DNA of 64,000 nt from Nageia nagi (lineage: Eukaryota; Pinophyta): assembly GCA_050084985.1 (NCBI GenBank), contig JBITNC010000002.1, forward strand, positions 24,862,001 through 24,926,000, in the 5' to 3' direction. The notes under the pieces were generated by a model. The model was not told where the DNA came from, ran no database searches, and saw nothing but the letters and a program-made list of their open reading frames with translations. Below, one piece after another: positions 46,284 through 58,027 of this stretch. Position 1 is the first letter of the stretch. Each line of letters begins with the position of its first letter. The position numbers and the translations under genes are program-made.

Positions 46284-46726
46284 TGAAGGGATTGAACTAT
46301 AACTAAAAAAATCCTATACTACCAAGATCACATGGAAGCTCATACTAACATCAAGATAACTCAAGAATACAATCTCACAAAGTGACTCAAGAGATAAAGT
46401 GATTCCTCCAACTAGGAGTACATCCACTAACTAGATCTTACTTCATTCACAAATATGAACCTCTTACAATTATCCTACTTCATCTCCTAATCATTATCCT
46501 AGAGCATAACTTTACTTCACAAATTGATGAGTGATCACAAAGAAGAGGCCTTCTATTTATAGGCCAAAATACCCCTTTAGATCACTCTTTTAACCAATGT
46601 ACAAAGGCATGACATGCAACTCCCTTTTACCCAAGGGACATGCTCATGACATGGACTGTAGGACAAGTTACATTATCATATTCCCTTAAATACTTACGAT
46701 ATCTAGTGATACCATTAAGTATTAGA
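46284..46726 (-). mobile_element. 5' LTR of the nested copia, outer end deleted
   Basis: Starts TGAAGGGATTGAAC on plus and follows 43454-43880, then stops at ...aagtattaga where the partner continues for about 75 more bases to ttccaaca. Confidence 0.9.
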
Positions 46727-47033
46727 TATCATCAACCTAGGAGTGTGATGCCAACTCATTGGAGAGGAGTTGAGGGTATAAAAGCTTCAAATTTGGTTTG
46801 TAAGCCACATGTTCATCCCTTTATGCCCTTATTTCTACATTTTGTAGTTTTGGAAGAGTTTGTCTAGCCTTAAAGGGCTGTTGGAAACCATCTTGATAAT
46901 TATACTTATCCATTTGAGAGTTAACAATACTAGATTTGGTTTCTTAGTGTCCATACCTGGCTTGTTATTGCATTATATATTTTCTTCATATAATTTGTGG
47001 TAATTCCTAATTTTTATAATTTATAATATTACA
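46727..47033 (+). mobile_element. Chromovirus 3' LTR, right segment
   Basis: Resumes with catcaacctaggagtgtgatg, matching 38898 onward in the 5' LTR, and ends ATAATATTACA. Confidence 0.9.
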
Positions 47034-48033
47034 ATAAATGTTTCTTAGCACTAGCATTAGGGGAAAGAATTAGGCAAAGGCATAATTTTGATACGAAAAT
47101 ACCTTGGATCATGTTCTCATGCATTGCAAAGAAAGTTCTCTCATCTAATATTATTACTTTCAAGTACATTGCAATGATTTCAAAGGTTTTCCAACTAGTC
47201 ATGTGGACATAATCTTAAATGTTCTATAATTTCTTATGTTCTCAAATGATTTTAAAGTTTTAAGGCATATTATGATTTCAAATCTTGTATAGTTTCTAAT
47301 GTTCCTTTTTTATCAATGATAAATATATGGTTGATGAAAGCTTGCAAGTTCTATGATAGAGTTTCTTTCATTAATGATTCTGGTATTAGTGAAAAATCAA
47401 TGTATAATGAAAGCTCTTATTTTTAATTTAAAAGAATTATGTGTTCTCATGTTCACGTGATTTTAAAACACATTATGCTCATATGAATTCAAAGTTCAAA
47501 GGCTCTTCATATTCACAAACTCACATGAATTTTTAAGATAATATCCTTTATTAGTTGGGATCAAAATTAACCATCATTCTATGATTCGTTTTCTCATGAT
47601 AATATGATTTACCCATGGTATATAGGGAAAATGGTACCCATAATAACATAGTTCATTATGAAGGATTTATGACCCTTAATGGTACACCTAGGGAAAAGGG
47701 TACCCATATTTTCATTGTGAAGGATTTATTTTATTACTTTTGGTTGCATAAAGTATCACTTATGATTACCTTTTTTGTTTAGGTTCTAATGAACCATCAT
47801 TGTTACTATTTTATGATCACATTTGTTGGTTGGGTTCTAATTAACCATAACTATTATTTTTTAAATATGGTCTCCTTTGTTGGTTGGATTCTAATTAATC
47901 ATCACTATTACTAATTTTATGATCTCATTATATTCATTTGTCGGGTCCATTACGTTCCATCTTAATATGAGTTATGAATGTCATAATTTATGATTTTATG
48001 ATCAACTATCTTGAAGCTTATTTCATTAATGAG
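47034..48033. repeat. Spacer with two short degenerate tandem repeats
   Basis: At 47771-47928, three units of 51-54 bases share ttgttggttgg(g/a)ttctaattaa. At about 47623-47730, a 75-base unit is duplicated (ggtacccat...ttcatt(a/g)tgaaggattta). No coding sequence recognised. Confidence 0.6.
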
Positions 48034-48743
48034 TGTAGACTCTAAATTTTGCAAAATATGGATAAACATAATTAAATAAATAGTCTATAATATATAATTG
48101 AATATATAATAAATACTATATCCAATCATAGTAGATATACATAAAAAGTGTGCACCTAATATGAAGCATGTGCATAATCCTCAAAAGCATATAGCAATAA
48201 GTCTCTAGAGGACTACGATTAGACTTCATATGTAATGAATATTCTCTATAATGAAACCATGAGTCATTCCCCAAAATCTAGACCTCCTGATCTAAAAGGC
48301 ACATGTCATAGGCTGCGTAGAAGTGGCACAATGTTGGTGACATAGGAATGGCATTTTTATGTTGCACACAAGAGAGAGATAGTTCAAAGCTCATAGTATA
48401 ACAAATTCTTAAAGATAGGTGGTGTCTAAATACATAGTTGTAGTTGACTACCACCTATCAAAGAGATCTGATCTAATAGGGATGTCAACCTTCACCTCCT
48501 ATATTTATAACCTGCAAGGAAATAAAAAGGAGTGAGATTGACATATAGAAATAACAATAATCATTTCAATATTCAAGATAAATTAAAATATAAACCATGG
48601 TATATGATATTACATTAGCCCTAGCACATGATATTGCATTATAATAGCATTTTATCTTGATTTATACATTATTGCTTTTTAATCATTTAATGCACTAAAT
48701 ATGATTTATTAAATAAATAATAAATCATTTTTAGGCATCTACA
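48034..48743 (-). mobile_element. 3' LTR of a minus-strand gypsy element
   Basis: Ends are tgtagactctaaa (48034) and ttttaggcatctaca (48743). The minus orientation is fixed by the purine tract on the right. Flanks (atgag; ttttg) do not match, as expected if the element continues to the right. Confidence 0.65.
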
Positions 48744-48758
48744 TTTTGCCCCTCTTTG
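48744..48758 (-). other. Polypurine tract
   Basis: The minus strand reads CAAAGAGGGGCAAAA immediately before the LTR start TGTAGATGCC. Confidence 0.75.
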
Positions 48759-50985
48759 GATATGTAATGAAAAATATTGAAATTGCATAATCCAAAGAAG
48801 TCTAGAGAAGAGAAAAAGATTTTCAATAGTAGAATGGACTTTCTTGTTTTGATCGATATGTCAAGTATGGTATGTTGTTTGCCCCCTTTTGGTTTTGGTT
48901 ACCTCTAGCTCATGCTATGTTAGGTAAGCAAGCCAAAAATAGGAGTCCTTTTATGAGGTGAGCAATTGATGCCAATCCTACTCACCTGGACAATAGCTAT
49001 AGAACAAAGCAACATATACCCACATAGATCACATCCATGAAATAATAAGAAATTTAAATAGCAAGGATGAAATTAATATAATATTCCATGATGCATAGAC
49101 TATTATGACAGACAACTCATATTCTATGAAGGGTAAGTATATGGGTCCTTTATAATGCCCCATGCTTGCAATATCCATGATTTATAAACTACTATGATAG
49201 ATAACTCACAGTCTATAAATTTCCATTCAATGATTCATACAATATGCAATGGGTGCCCTGGAGGGTATTTTTATAAATGGGTACCCTGAAGGGTATTTTT
49301 AATGGATACTCTAGAGGGTATTTTTATGAATGGGTGCCTCGAAGGGTATTTTTATGAATGGGTGCCCTAGAGGGTCTTTTTATGAATGGGTTCCCTGAAG
49401 GGTATTTTTATGAATGGGTGCCTTGGAGGATCTTTTTATGAATTTCAAGTTGCATAAATTTTCAATGCAAATCCACACCAAGCGTGGTATGCCTAGAATT
49501 TATCAATCATGTAATGAACAATGAATAATATATATCAATTTTATAAATATGCCAAATATTAAAATATTCAATGACCTTGCATTTCAACATTTTAATTTGC
49601 ATAAATTTACAAAGTAAATTCAGGCTATTCATAGCATGGTATGCCTATAATTTTATGATCATATTTTTAATAATTTTGATCCTCATACATAAAAAATTTC
49701 ACATGTATAAAAGAATCATAGAAATAAATAGATATTTAATAAATTTTCAATATACGTCACTTACAAAATGATTTATAGGAATTGTACATCATTGGCGACA
49801 TGAGATTTTCCATATCAAGTGCAAATTTTGAAATATACTTAAGTAGAAATCATTCATAACATTTTGAATTGTTTCATAAATGAAATAACATTTCCATTTA
49901 CCATAAGATTTTCAAAATAAAACATAAATTAGCAAAATTTGATCATATATTCAATTTGTTTATATAATAATGATATCACTTAGGAGAATCCATTCAATTA
50001 GCATTGAAAATAATCATTTAGATATGCAATATCTCATATACAATTTCATAATCCTACATATACTAGATTTTCAATGATACAATGGCCTTGAATTTCATTA
50101 GTAAAACATGTATTTTGTTTGAAATAGCAATCATAAGAATATCATATTCAATGTTCACTTTTCATACTAGATATTCAAAGAAGTAAAGTGGTATTAATTC
50201 ATCAATGACAACTTTACAAGGAATACCATAAACAACATCAAAACATGTGAGATGATATATCTTAACTTTACTTACCTTACAGCCCATGAATGGGCAATTT
50301 TGCAATGTGTAAATTTGAGTTCTAAATTTTTTTGCCTTTTGATTTTCAATATCTGATTTCTATCATGCCCCTAGCTAAAATTGAAATTGCCCCGAGCTGA
50401 TACTATATCATTTTTTTCCTAATTTTTCTTATTTATTTTTATTTTTTTATATTTTCAATGAATGCAATTATTATGCAATGCAATTACTAAACACATGACT
50501 ACTCTATATATGAGGTATTTGATTAGCATGGTAAATTTAAGAAACTTGATGAGAGATAAAGACAAGAAAAATATTTGATGAAAGAAGAAGCCATGATGAA
50601 ATGATGAGGATGAAAAGATGGAAAGAGGAAATAAGCAAAAGAACATGATAGAAAAGATGAAGATGTGAAGATAGCATGATTAAAAATTTGATATAATTTT
50701 CCATGGTAATCAAATGCATACAATGGACTAACTTATGATATGCAACCTATATGAAATGCATCCTATATGATATGCAAAGGTGGTAGAACCACTACAATAT
50801 AATTTAGTATATTTTTCCATGAGAATTTGCATTTCCTTCTTAAAATTTTCCATTGCAATTTTTGGACCTTGGGCTACTACTCTCTCAAAAAGATCAAGAA
50901 ATTCAATTTGTATTTCTAGATAAGCTTTGTTGAAGTTTTGCAAACGCTCATCAAGGAGTATATTAATGATGTGTTCTATGTGCAC
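48759..50985 (-). other. 3' internal region of the minus-strand gypsy element; one helical ORF relic
   Basis: Mostly non-coding. At its right end a minus-strand frame (50728-50985) reads KAYLEIQIEFLDLFERVVAQ and ENFKKEMQILMEKYTKLY, an amphipathic helical sequence that I do not recognise. A plus-strand purine-rich tract (about 50540-50680) and AT-rich duplicated segments follow (ca. 49085-49130 and 49190-49225 share actatgata/acagac/taactca...tctat). The 5' part of the element is missing or replaced by the copia at 51005. Confidence 0.4.
49250..49442. repeat. 28-bp minisatellite, seven units
   Basis: Units read tgggtgccctggagggtatt (first 20 bases), then tttatgaa, with few substitutions; one unit is a few bases short. 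Confidence 0.9.
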
Positions 50986-51004
50986 AAGATTACCACCAAC
51001 CTAC

Positions 51005-53853
51005 TCTCTATATACCAGATTTGCAACTATGGTTCAAGATGGACTTTCATGTTTACTCCATAGGGATTTGAGATCCAAAGTTTGTTGGATCAAACATTGA
51101 TTGCACAAGGCATAGTTGATCACAAATTACACCTTTACCACTTTGAGAGTTTTGATGATTCCATCATTACTCTGGGTTTGGTTGCTCATGCAGATTTAGT
51201 TAGCAAGCTTTGGCATGAGAGGTTTGGGTACCACAACTATCAATACTTACAACAATTTCATAGTCATAATATGGTCACCAATTTACCAAATATTACTTAT
51301 TATGATGGTGTTTTTTGAGTTTATGCACTTGGAAAACAACATTAAGATCCATTCCAATCCAGCATAGCTCATCGTGAATCATCACCATTGGATTTGGTAC
51401 ATAGTGACTTGATGACTTTTCCTCACACATCCTTTACTGGAGCTCTATATGTTCTCACATTCATATATGAATTCTTGCATTATACTTGGGTTTATTTCCT
51501 CAAGTACAAGAGTAAGGTATTTTCTCTATTCAAGGATTTCAAAGCCTTGGTCGAGAAGTAGTCTTCATCTTGTACTAAGAATCTTTGTATAGATAATGGG
51601 GGGAGTATTTTAGTATTTTTTTTGAGTTTATAGCCACCCATGGTATTATTAACCAGCACTCAATCCCACATATTCCATAGAAAAATGGGTTCATAGAGAG
51701 GAAGAATCAAACATTGAATGAAATGACCAACAACATTATGCATTCTAGAGATCTCCCTCAATCTATTGGGTAGAGGTAGTGAACTATGTGAATTACATTT
51801 AGAATTGCACTCTACATCGATCTCTTTTTGATATTAATCCTAAAGAATCTTGGACTAGGAACAAGCCTTATGTTTCATACTTCAAATTTTTTGGAAATTA
51901 TACATGGGAATATGTTTTGAAGACTTAGTGAAAGGCCTTGGATAAGAAGAGCAAGCCCCTCATATTTATGGGATACTATGAGGACATGAAGGCATATCAC
52001 CTCTTGGTCCACACTACTCATGATATTTTCTTTAAGAAACATGTTCAGTTTGATAACTATCTTCTTAATGCTCCCAGCTCTTCTTCTCCCTCTTCTTCAG
52101 ATGCACATGATACAATTATTTATGTGCATGACACACCTTCCATTATTGCATCTTCTATAATTTATACTCCTATAATTACCCCTTCTTTAGTTCAAACAAC
52201 TTTTGTTCTTGATCATTCATCCCCTCCTCCACCTATCCTAGATGGTCTCAATTGATACTTGAAGATGAAACATCATATATTAAGGATCTTCCTCCATGTC
52301 ATTTCCATTCTACTAGTTCTAGCCCTATTGGTTAGGGAATTTCAAGAGAACCATAATCATATTTTTAGGCACATGGCCTTCTAGAGTGGGATGTTGCTAT
52401 GGTAGTATAGTACTCTTCATTGATAAATAATGATACATCAGAGCTTGTATCCCTCATTCCAAGAAGGAATTTAGTTCGATACAAGTGGGTATATTGAACC
52501 AAGTACATAGCTAATGGATCTATTGAAAAGAATAAGGTACAACTTGTGTCCAAGGGATTTTTTCATGTAAAGGGTATTGACTATTCAAAGACCTTCATCC
52601 TTGTGGCCAAGATGGACTTAGTACACCTTGTTCTTATTTTAATTACATCATAGAGATGTCCTATATACAAAATGGATGTGAATATTTCCTTCTTGTATGT
52701 GGATTTACAATAAGAGATCTACATCGAGTAGCATACTATTTTTTCCCAAGATTCTTCACTTGTTTATAGGCTTAAGAAATCCCTTTATGGCCTTAAGTAG
52801 GCTCCTTGGGTATGGTAAGAGAAGATGGATACATTCTGTCTCTCCTCTAGTTTTGTACGATGTCATTCAAATCCTATAATATATATCTAGAGAGAATCTA
52901 ACTACATCACTATTTTGGTATTGTACATTGATGATCTTCTTCTCACCAATAACCTCTTATCCCACATCCATATTGTCTAGCAGTCACTCTCTATACAATT
53001 TGAGATGGCATACCTTGGACTTGACCATTATTTCCTTGGTTTTCATGTCACACAATTAGATTTAGGAATTTCTCTCTCTTAGTATAAGTATGCCTTGGAT
53101 TTGATTTAGAGGTTCTGAATGGTTGACTGCAAGCCATCTCTAATAACATTTCAAATGGGGTTAACCTTGACTTCCACTTGTACCACACCTCTATTTTATG
53201 ATACCTTGTATCACTAGCTAGTTGGGAGTCTTCTCTACCTCACTCACACATGATCTAATATTTCATATATTATTACAATAGTATCTCAATTTGTGCAGAC
53301 CCCTCATGAGTCACATTGGCAGGTTGCCAAGTGGATTCTTAGATATATCAAGGGTACTTTATATTACAGTTTGCACTACTCAAGATCCAATCTAGTATTG
53401 ACAATCTTTATATATTATGATTGGGATGGTTCCTTAGATGATTATCGATCCACTTTTGGCAACCTCTTTTATATTTGCTTATCACCTATTGCTTAGTCAT
53501 GCAAGAATCAATAGGCTATTGCACTTTCTCTTATTTAGGTAGAGTATAAGGCTATAGTATATGCAAGTTAGTAGGCTTTATGGCTTCAAAAATTTCTTGA
53601 GGAGTTTAGCTTTTCCCATACTAGAACCACCATTCTTTATTGTGATATTCAGAGTGTGATTTGTATTTTACGTGATATAGTTTAGCACCAATGCACAAAA
53701 TAGATTGAGGTGCACATGCATTTTAGTCAATGTCTTATCTAGGATTGTACACTTGGCTTAGAGTATATCCCCACAAAGGAGCAGATCATAGATATTTTTA
53801 CAAAAACCTTTCTTCACCACACTTTATTCAGTTGCATGATATGCCTGGGGTGA
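51005..53853 (+). pseudogene. pol: 5'-truncated copia pol: GAG-pre-integrase, integrase, RT, RNase H
   Basis: It starts within the protease-integrase linker (a QSLLDQTLIAQG-like stretch), then KLWHERFGYHNYQYLQQ. Integrase follows with HSDLMTFPHTSFTGALYVLT, YTWVYFLKYKSKVFSLF, a DNGG motif near 51594 and a KNRTLNEM-like Glu region near 51710. KPLIFMGYYEDMKAYHLL starts the linker (51950). RT shows RYKWVY, VQLVSKGFFHVKGIDYSKTF, IYKMDVNISFLYVDL and KKSLYGLK. LVLYIDDLLLT at 52917 keeps YIDD, and FEMAYLGLDHYFLGFHV follows. RNase H ends with HESHWQVAKWILRYIKGTLY and FTKTF. It has many stops. gag, the 5' LTR and the primer site are absent. It differs from the other two copias. Confidence 0.9.
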
Positions 53854-53873
53854 TAGAAGTTATCCTTAGGGGA

Positions 53874-54480
53874 TGTTGATGAGGAATCCTTCCTCTTCAT
53901 CTTCCTTCTTCTTCTTCTTTCCTCTTCTGGAATATGGTTTTTTCCCATGTGGTTTTTCATCATCTACAAGAGAGATATTTTTTGTGTTTTCTATGAGAGC
54001 CATTTTTTGTACATAAGTACCTTATCAAGCCTAGATTTTTGAACTCATTTATTCTTAGCTATCCACACTCCTCCCTAGTATCACTTAAATAGGTGTGTTA
54101 GAGTGTCTTACTATCACCTATTTTTTTAGGTATCTAGATACCTTAAGTTCACTAGCTCAAATAGAGTGTTTGTGAGTTATTATGATGTTATAATCCTACA
54201 ATTGATCTCATTTCAATCATACAACTATCATTTCATGTGATTACTATTTATTAATGTACATTTTATGCTATTATTCAAGAGGTTTAATGCAAGTATTCTA
54301 TGTGATTTTTCTCATCTCTCTTGATATAGATTTTGTAATCTCTTTATAACAAGCATACCTTTGTTAGCATTTCAAATTAAAAAAGTAGCTTTCAAATTAA
54401 ATATAAAAATTCTCAAAACAAAGTTACAATCACAGTAGGATGATCATATTTTGACATAAGTATAAATTCTACTTCAACAA
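53874..54480 (+). mobile_element. 3' LTR of the truncated copia
   Basis: ccttagggga (purine tract, to 53873) precedes TGTTGATGAGG. The proposed end CTACTTCAACA at 54480 complements the start (TGTTGA/TCAACA). A pyrimidine-rich stretch (53887-53935) lies near the start. No partner LTR is present to verify the end. Confidence 0.6.
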
Positions 54481-57400
54481 CTTGATGAGGTATATCTACA
54501 AGAGGAAATATTTTAGAAGTAAAATCATGTCTATACTAATTGATAGAAGGGAACCAAACACTAGATACTTCCACCTAATGCATCCCACCAGGGCCAACAC
54601 ATTTGCTCACCTTATCGAGACCATAACTTTTGATCTGGGTTTCTATTTGAGCCTATTTTTTTTAAATTGAGCAGAATTTAGTTCTCCATGTCATGGCAAT
54701 ATTCTCTTTGGGAGCCTTGGATTTTTTGGACCATTTTTAAGACCTAAAGAGTTCATCTTGGGGCCTAAATTTAGGTTTGAAGATTATTTCCTAGCTTTTT
54801 AGTCATAATTTTAATGTCTTTTGGGTGTAATGTTAATTTAGAAATGTTGTTTTTGAAATGGAGTAATTATTATATAATGGATGCATGTTTCTATTTTGGA
54901 ACTCATTTGAGCTATATGTTAGGCTTTCTAATAATAGTAAATCCTATTTTTTAAAGAAAATAGAGACTTACAAAAAAATAAGTATTCATAAGTAAGGTTT
55001 TGGGGGGTTATCGAATATAAAATAGATTGTAATCCTTTGGAAGGGGTTAGTGTAGATTCAAAAGAATAAAGAATTCAAATTCTAGATTTTGTTCTTCCAT
55101 TAATTTGCTTATGTGTTGTGAATCGATTTTGGAGTATTATTTTAGTCTCTTGTAGGATTCTACATCATAAGTAGATTAACTTATATTAGTTTAGATTCGA
55201 TTAATTTAATTTACATTAATAATTAGATTATTTTTGCTTTCCAAGGTTTAGTGTAAGATTTTCTTTCTTGCAATTTTACTAATTTCTTAGAATAATTTCC
55301 TTCTTGCAATTTGGTTTTTGTAAGAATGAAGTAGACTAAATAAGATTAGAGTATAGTAGAGTAAAGTAGAGTATAGTAGGAGCAGTTTCTTAGGGCATTT
55401 GCACATATAGTGAAAGACACCTAAAATAACATATCAAAATGCAGTCAAAGGTGATAGATAAAAGCTTAACAAGTTGGATTTTTTAGAATAAAATACAAAA
55501 AAGAGATTTAAAAGTCCCAACATATAGGATATAGTTAATCATGATAGGATGAACATAGAGAAAAAAGACAAAATAAAGTTGAAAGAGTTAAGAAACCAAA
55601 ATATGTTCTATTACAATATTATGGCTATATGTGAGTAATTGTTAACTAAAAGTTAAGAATCATGCTAACATAAAATATCATATTAGAATTTTAGATTATA
55701 GAATCCAATAGAAGCTCATACTCAAACTAATAGATTTTATGGACAGGATGGTTCCTACCTAAGATTGAAAAGGAATATAAACACATAAAAATTGAAGCTA
55801 CCATCAAGGATACTAATATAAAAAATAGATAACTTAAAAAAAAATGATATTATCAAATAAAATGTAGTTGAACTATAAATGGAGAACTACAAGATATAAA
55901 TAGGTTGTTTCCCTTCATGTAATATTCTATTTATAATAATAAATAGAAGTAGTTATGAAATTAATGAAAGTAGACAGGTCATTCATGATCCCAATTTTAT
56001 AATACAATGTATATAGCCCTGATGAAGTGGGAAAAATGGTCAAATATATTGTTGAATAATTTTCTTTGTACCCCTTGTATAAAGGTAATAGAGAGTTGCT
56101 TTTTGTTTTGTTTATGAATACATGATGTATGATTTAATTTGTGGTTGTTAGTTTTGTGCAATATCTAAGTCATCAAGTTCAACTTATTTAGTCCAAATTT
56201 AGTTTCTACCTCTCTTTGGTTATTGTGGGCTACAACTTAGACCTCTTGATTAATTTTATAAATATATAAATTTTAACATCGTAGTTAGTAACCAAGGAAC
56301 CAACCTTATTTGGAGATCAAGCTAGAAAATGCACCAAATCATGTCCTACAATGCTAGTTTGTTTAAAGAAATCTAGTGGTTAGTGAGAGGTAATTTAGAT
56401 GAATGAAACTTTTGCTAAATTACCTAAAACTAATCAACACTACCACTTTATTAGTATAGGGAAAAAATAATCTAACCATAGATCTCTATTACAAAATCTA
56501 TTATACATGAATTTCCTTGGAGTTGAATCCTTATCATATGTGGACATCTATAGAGAATCAATAATCCCATTTTATCTAATCTCTTTATATCCTTGTTTTT
56601 TTCTTCCATAATCTCATTTATAATTAACATCTACATAATTCTCTTTTTCTATAATTAGTGACACCCTTTTCTTGTGCCACCTATAATGCAAATTCATAAA
56701 GTAATACTTCATGAAATACTTTTGATGTAAGATTCAATTTATATAGTTTTACTTCTCTTATTTTATTAGATATATTATATTTGACTCAAGCAACTTTTAT
56801 CCTCCTCCTTCATTGGTAAACAAAATAAAATAAATTTCTCATAACATAATATCACTTAATTCTTTATTTATCAAAAATGAATGAATTTCATTTTTCTTAA
56901 ACTCTTATTATTTTCTCTCAACTATATGAAATTTTAATAGGTAAAATATTAAAAAATATATCTTATGGACTGAATTAATAAATTTTATTTTATCCCTAGT
57001 GCATTTAGTATTTATAATTATTCTTGTAGATAAAACAAACTGAAATATCAATATTAAATATGTTACAATCAATTATATCTACGATGAAAAAATAATATAC
57101 AATGATATAATAATTGATAATGGGAAATAATATGATAATGTAAGGTAATAAGAGATAATAGTCTTAGATATAACATATAAGAAATATGATATTCAATGAA
57201 GTATAAAATGTATGTACTTGATTTTAAGTTTCTAATTCCAAATTGAATCCTCAAAACATCTCTCCGATGAATCTTATAAACTATGATTTTGGAAGGGATT
57301 TTATAATTGTCCCGGTTATTTCAAGGGGTTAGAACTAATATTTATGATGAGAAAACTCATTCCATATATTAGTGACTAACTAAATAAAGAGAAGGAAAAT

Positions 57401-58012
57401 GACTCAAAATTTATATTCAGTACCAAAAATAGATAAATTAATGCTAGATTTGAGATGTGCAATATAGTACGAAGACACAACAACTATTCAAGAGTTGAAA
57501 AATCATGGAAATATAATCGATGGTAGTCCTATAGTTTGATTATATTATCAATGGTGTTCTTATTTTGGAATATATAAAGGTTTTAAAAGTTGTGGGGAAT
57601 GTTGTATGGTCTTAGGACCTTGGATTTGCAGTTCAACTTCCTCAATTGGGTTTGAAACTTTCTATTTTAATAAGAAATATATTTCAATTTGGTATAGAGA
57701 TGTAATAATAAATTTCTTGGTGATTTGATCTTACATTCACGATATGAGAGAGCTTGTAAGTATTTTACATCAATGTAGTTGATAACTTGATCATTAAAAT
57801 AATTGTAATCCTCATTATGAAGGTTGATATATTGAAATGAATGTAATCTTCCTTTTATAAATACCCTTTGAGACATAATTCACATTGAAAATGATAATTT
57901 TTGTTCTTAAAATTTTAATTTACTTTTATTAATATTCCCTCCAAATAACAAATTATTTTTAGATACCTAAATATGTATTTAAATAAATATGAAATTCAAA
58001 TTTAGGTATCAA
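54481..58012. other. AT-rich DNA without recognised genes
   Basis: A short tandem stretch of agagtatagt/agagtaaagt lies at about 55336-55380. Short open frames (plus 54482-54670, minus 57069-57254 and minus 57667-57876) show no motifs. An LTR of the element ending at 58013 should occupy the right end, but I could not find its other edge. Confidence 0.45.
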
Positions 58013-58013
58013 C
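57940..58013 (-). mobile_element. Start of a 3' LTR of a minus-strand gypsy element (partial annotation)
   Basis: The minus strand reads TGTTGATACCTAAATTTG from 58013. Immediately before it is a purine tract, GGAAGGAGATAAAA (58014-58027), the same arrangement as at 48743. The other edge of the LTR was not located. Confidence 0.5.
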
Positions 58014-58027
58014 ATTTTATCTCCTTC

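Larger units (their letters stand above)
43454..46726 (-). mobile_element. Internally deleted copia, same family as 16608-25359, nested in the chromovirus 3' LTR
   Basis: On minus: 5' LTR (46284-46726, truncated at its outer end), primer site, a leader of about 0.8 kb, the RNase H remnant of pol, polypurine tract, and 3' LTR (43454-43954). LTR sequence and gene remains match the first copia closely. Everything from gag to RT is missing at a junction near 45480. The right LTR lacks about 75 outer bases and the adjoining host LTR lacks about 30, so a deletion spans that junction and removed the target duplication. Confidence 0.9.
38362..47033 (+). mobile_element. Ty3/gypsy chromovirus with both LTRs; 3' LTR split by a copia element
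   Basis: LTRs begin TGTAATATTC(T/C)AAAATG at 38362 and 42939. Between them lie an iMet-like primer site, gag, RT, RNase H, integrase and a chromodomain-like C-terminus, all on plus, followed by a polypurine tract. The 3' LTR is interrupted at 43454-46726 by a copia remnant and ends at 47033. The protease appears deleted between gag and RT. Flanking bases (gcaaa; ataaa) match at only three of five positions. Confidence 0.92.

Noticed and set aside
48034-48743. Reading this LTR as a plus-strand 5' LTR
   Set aside because: The right flank is a minus-strand polypurine tract (CAAAGAGGGGCAAAA), not a primer site, so it is a 3' LTR on minus.
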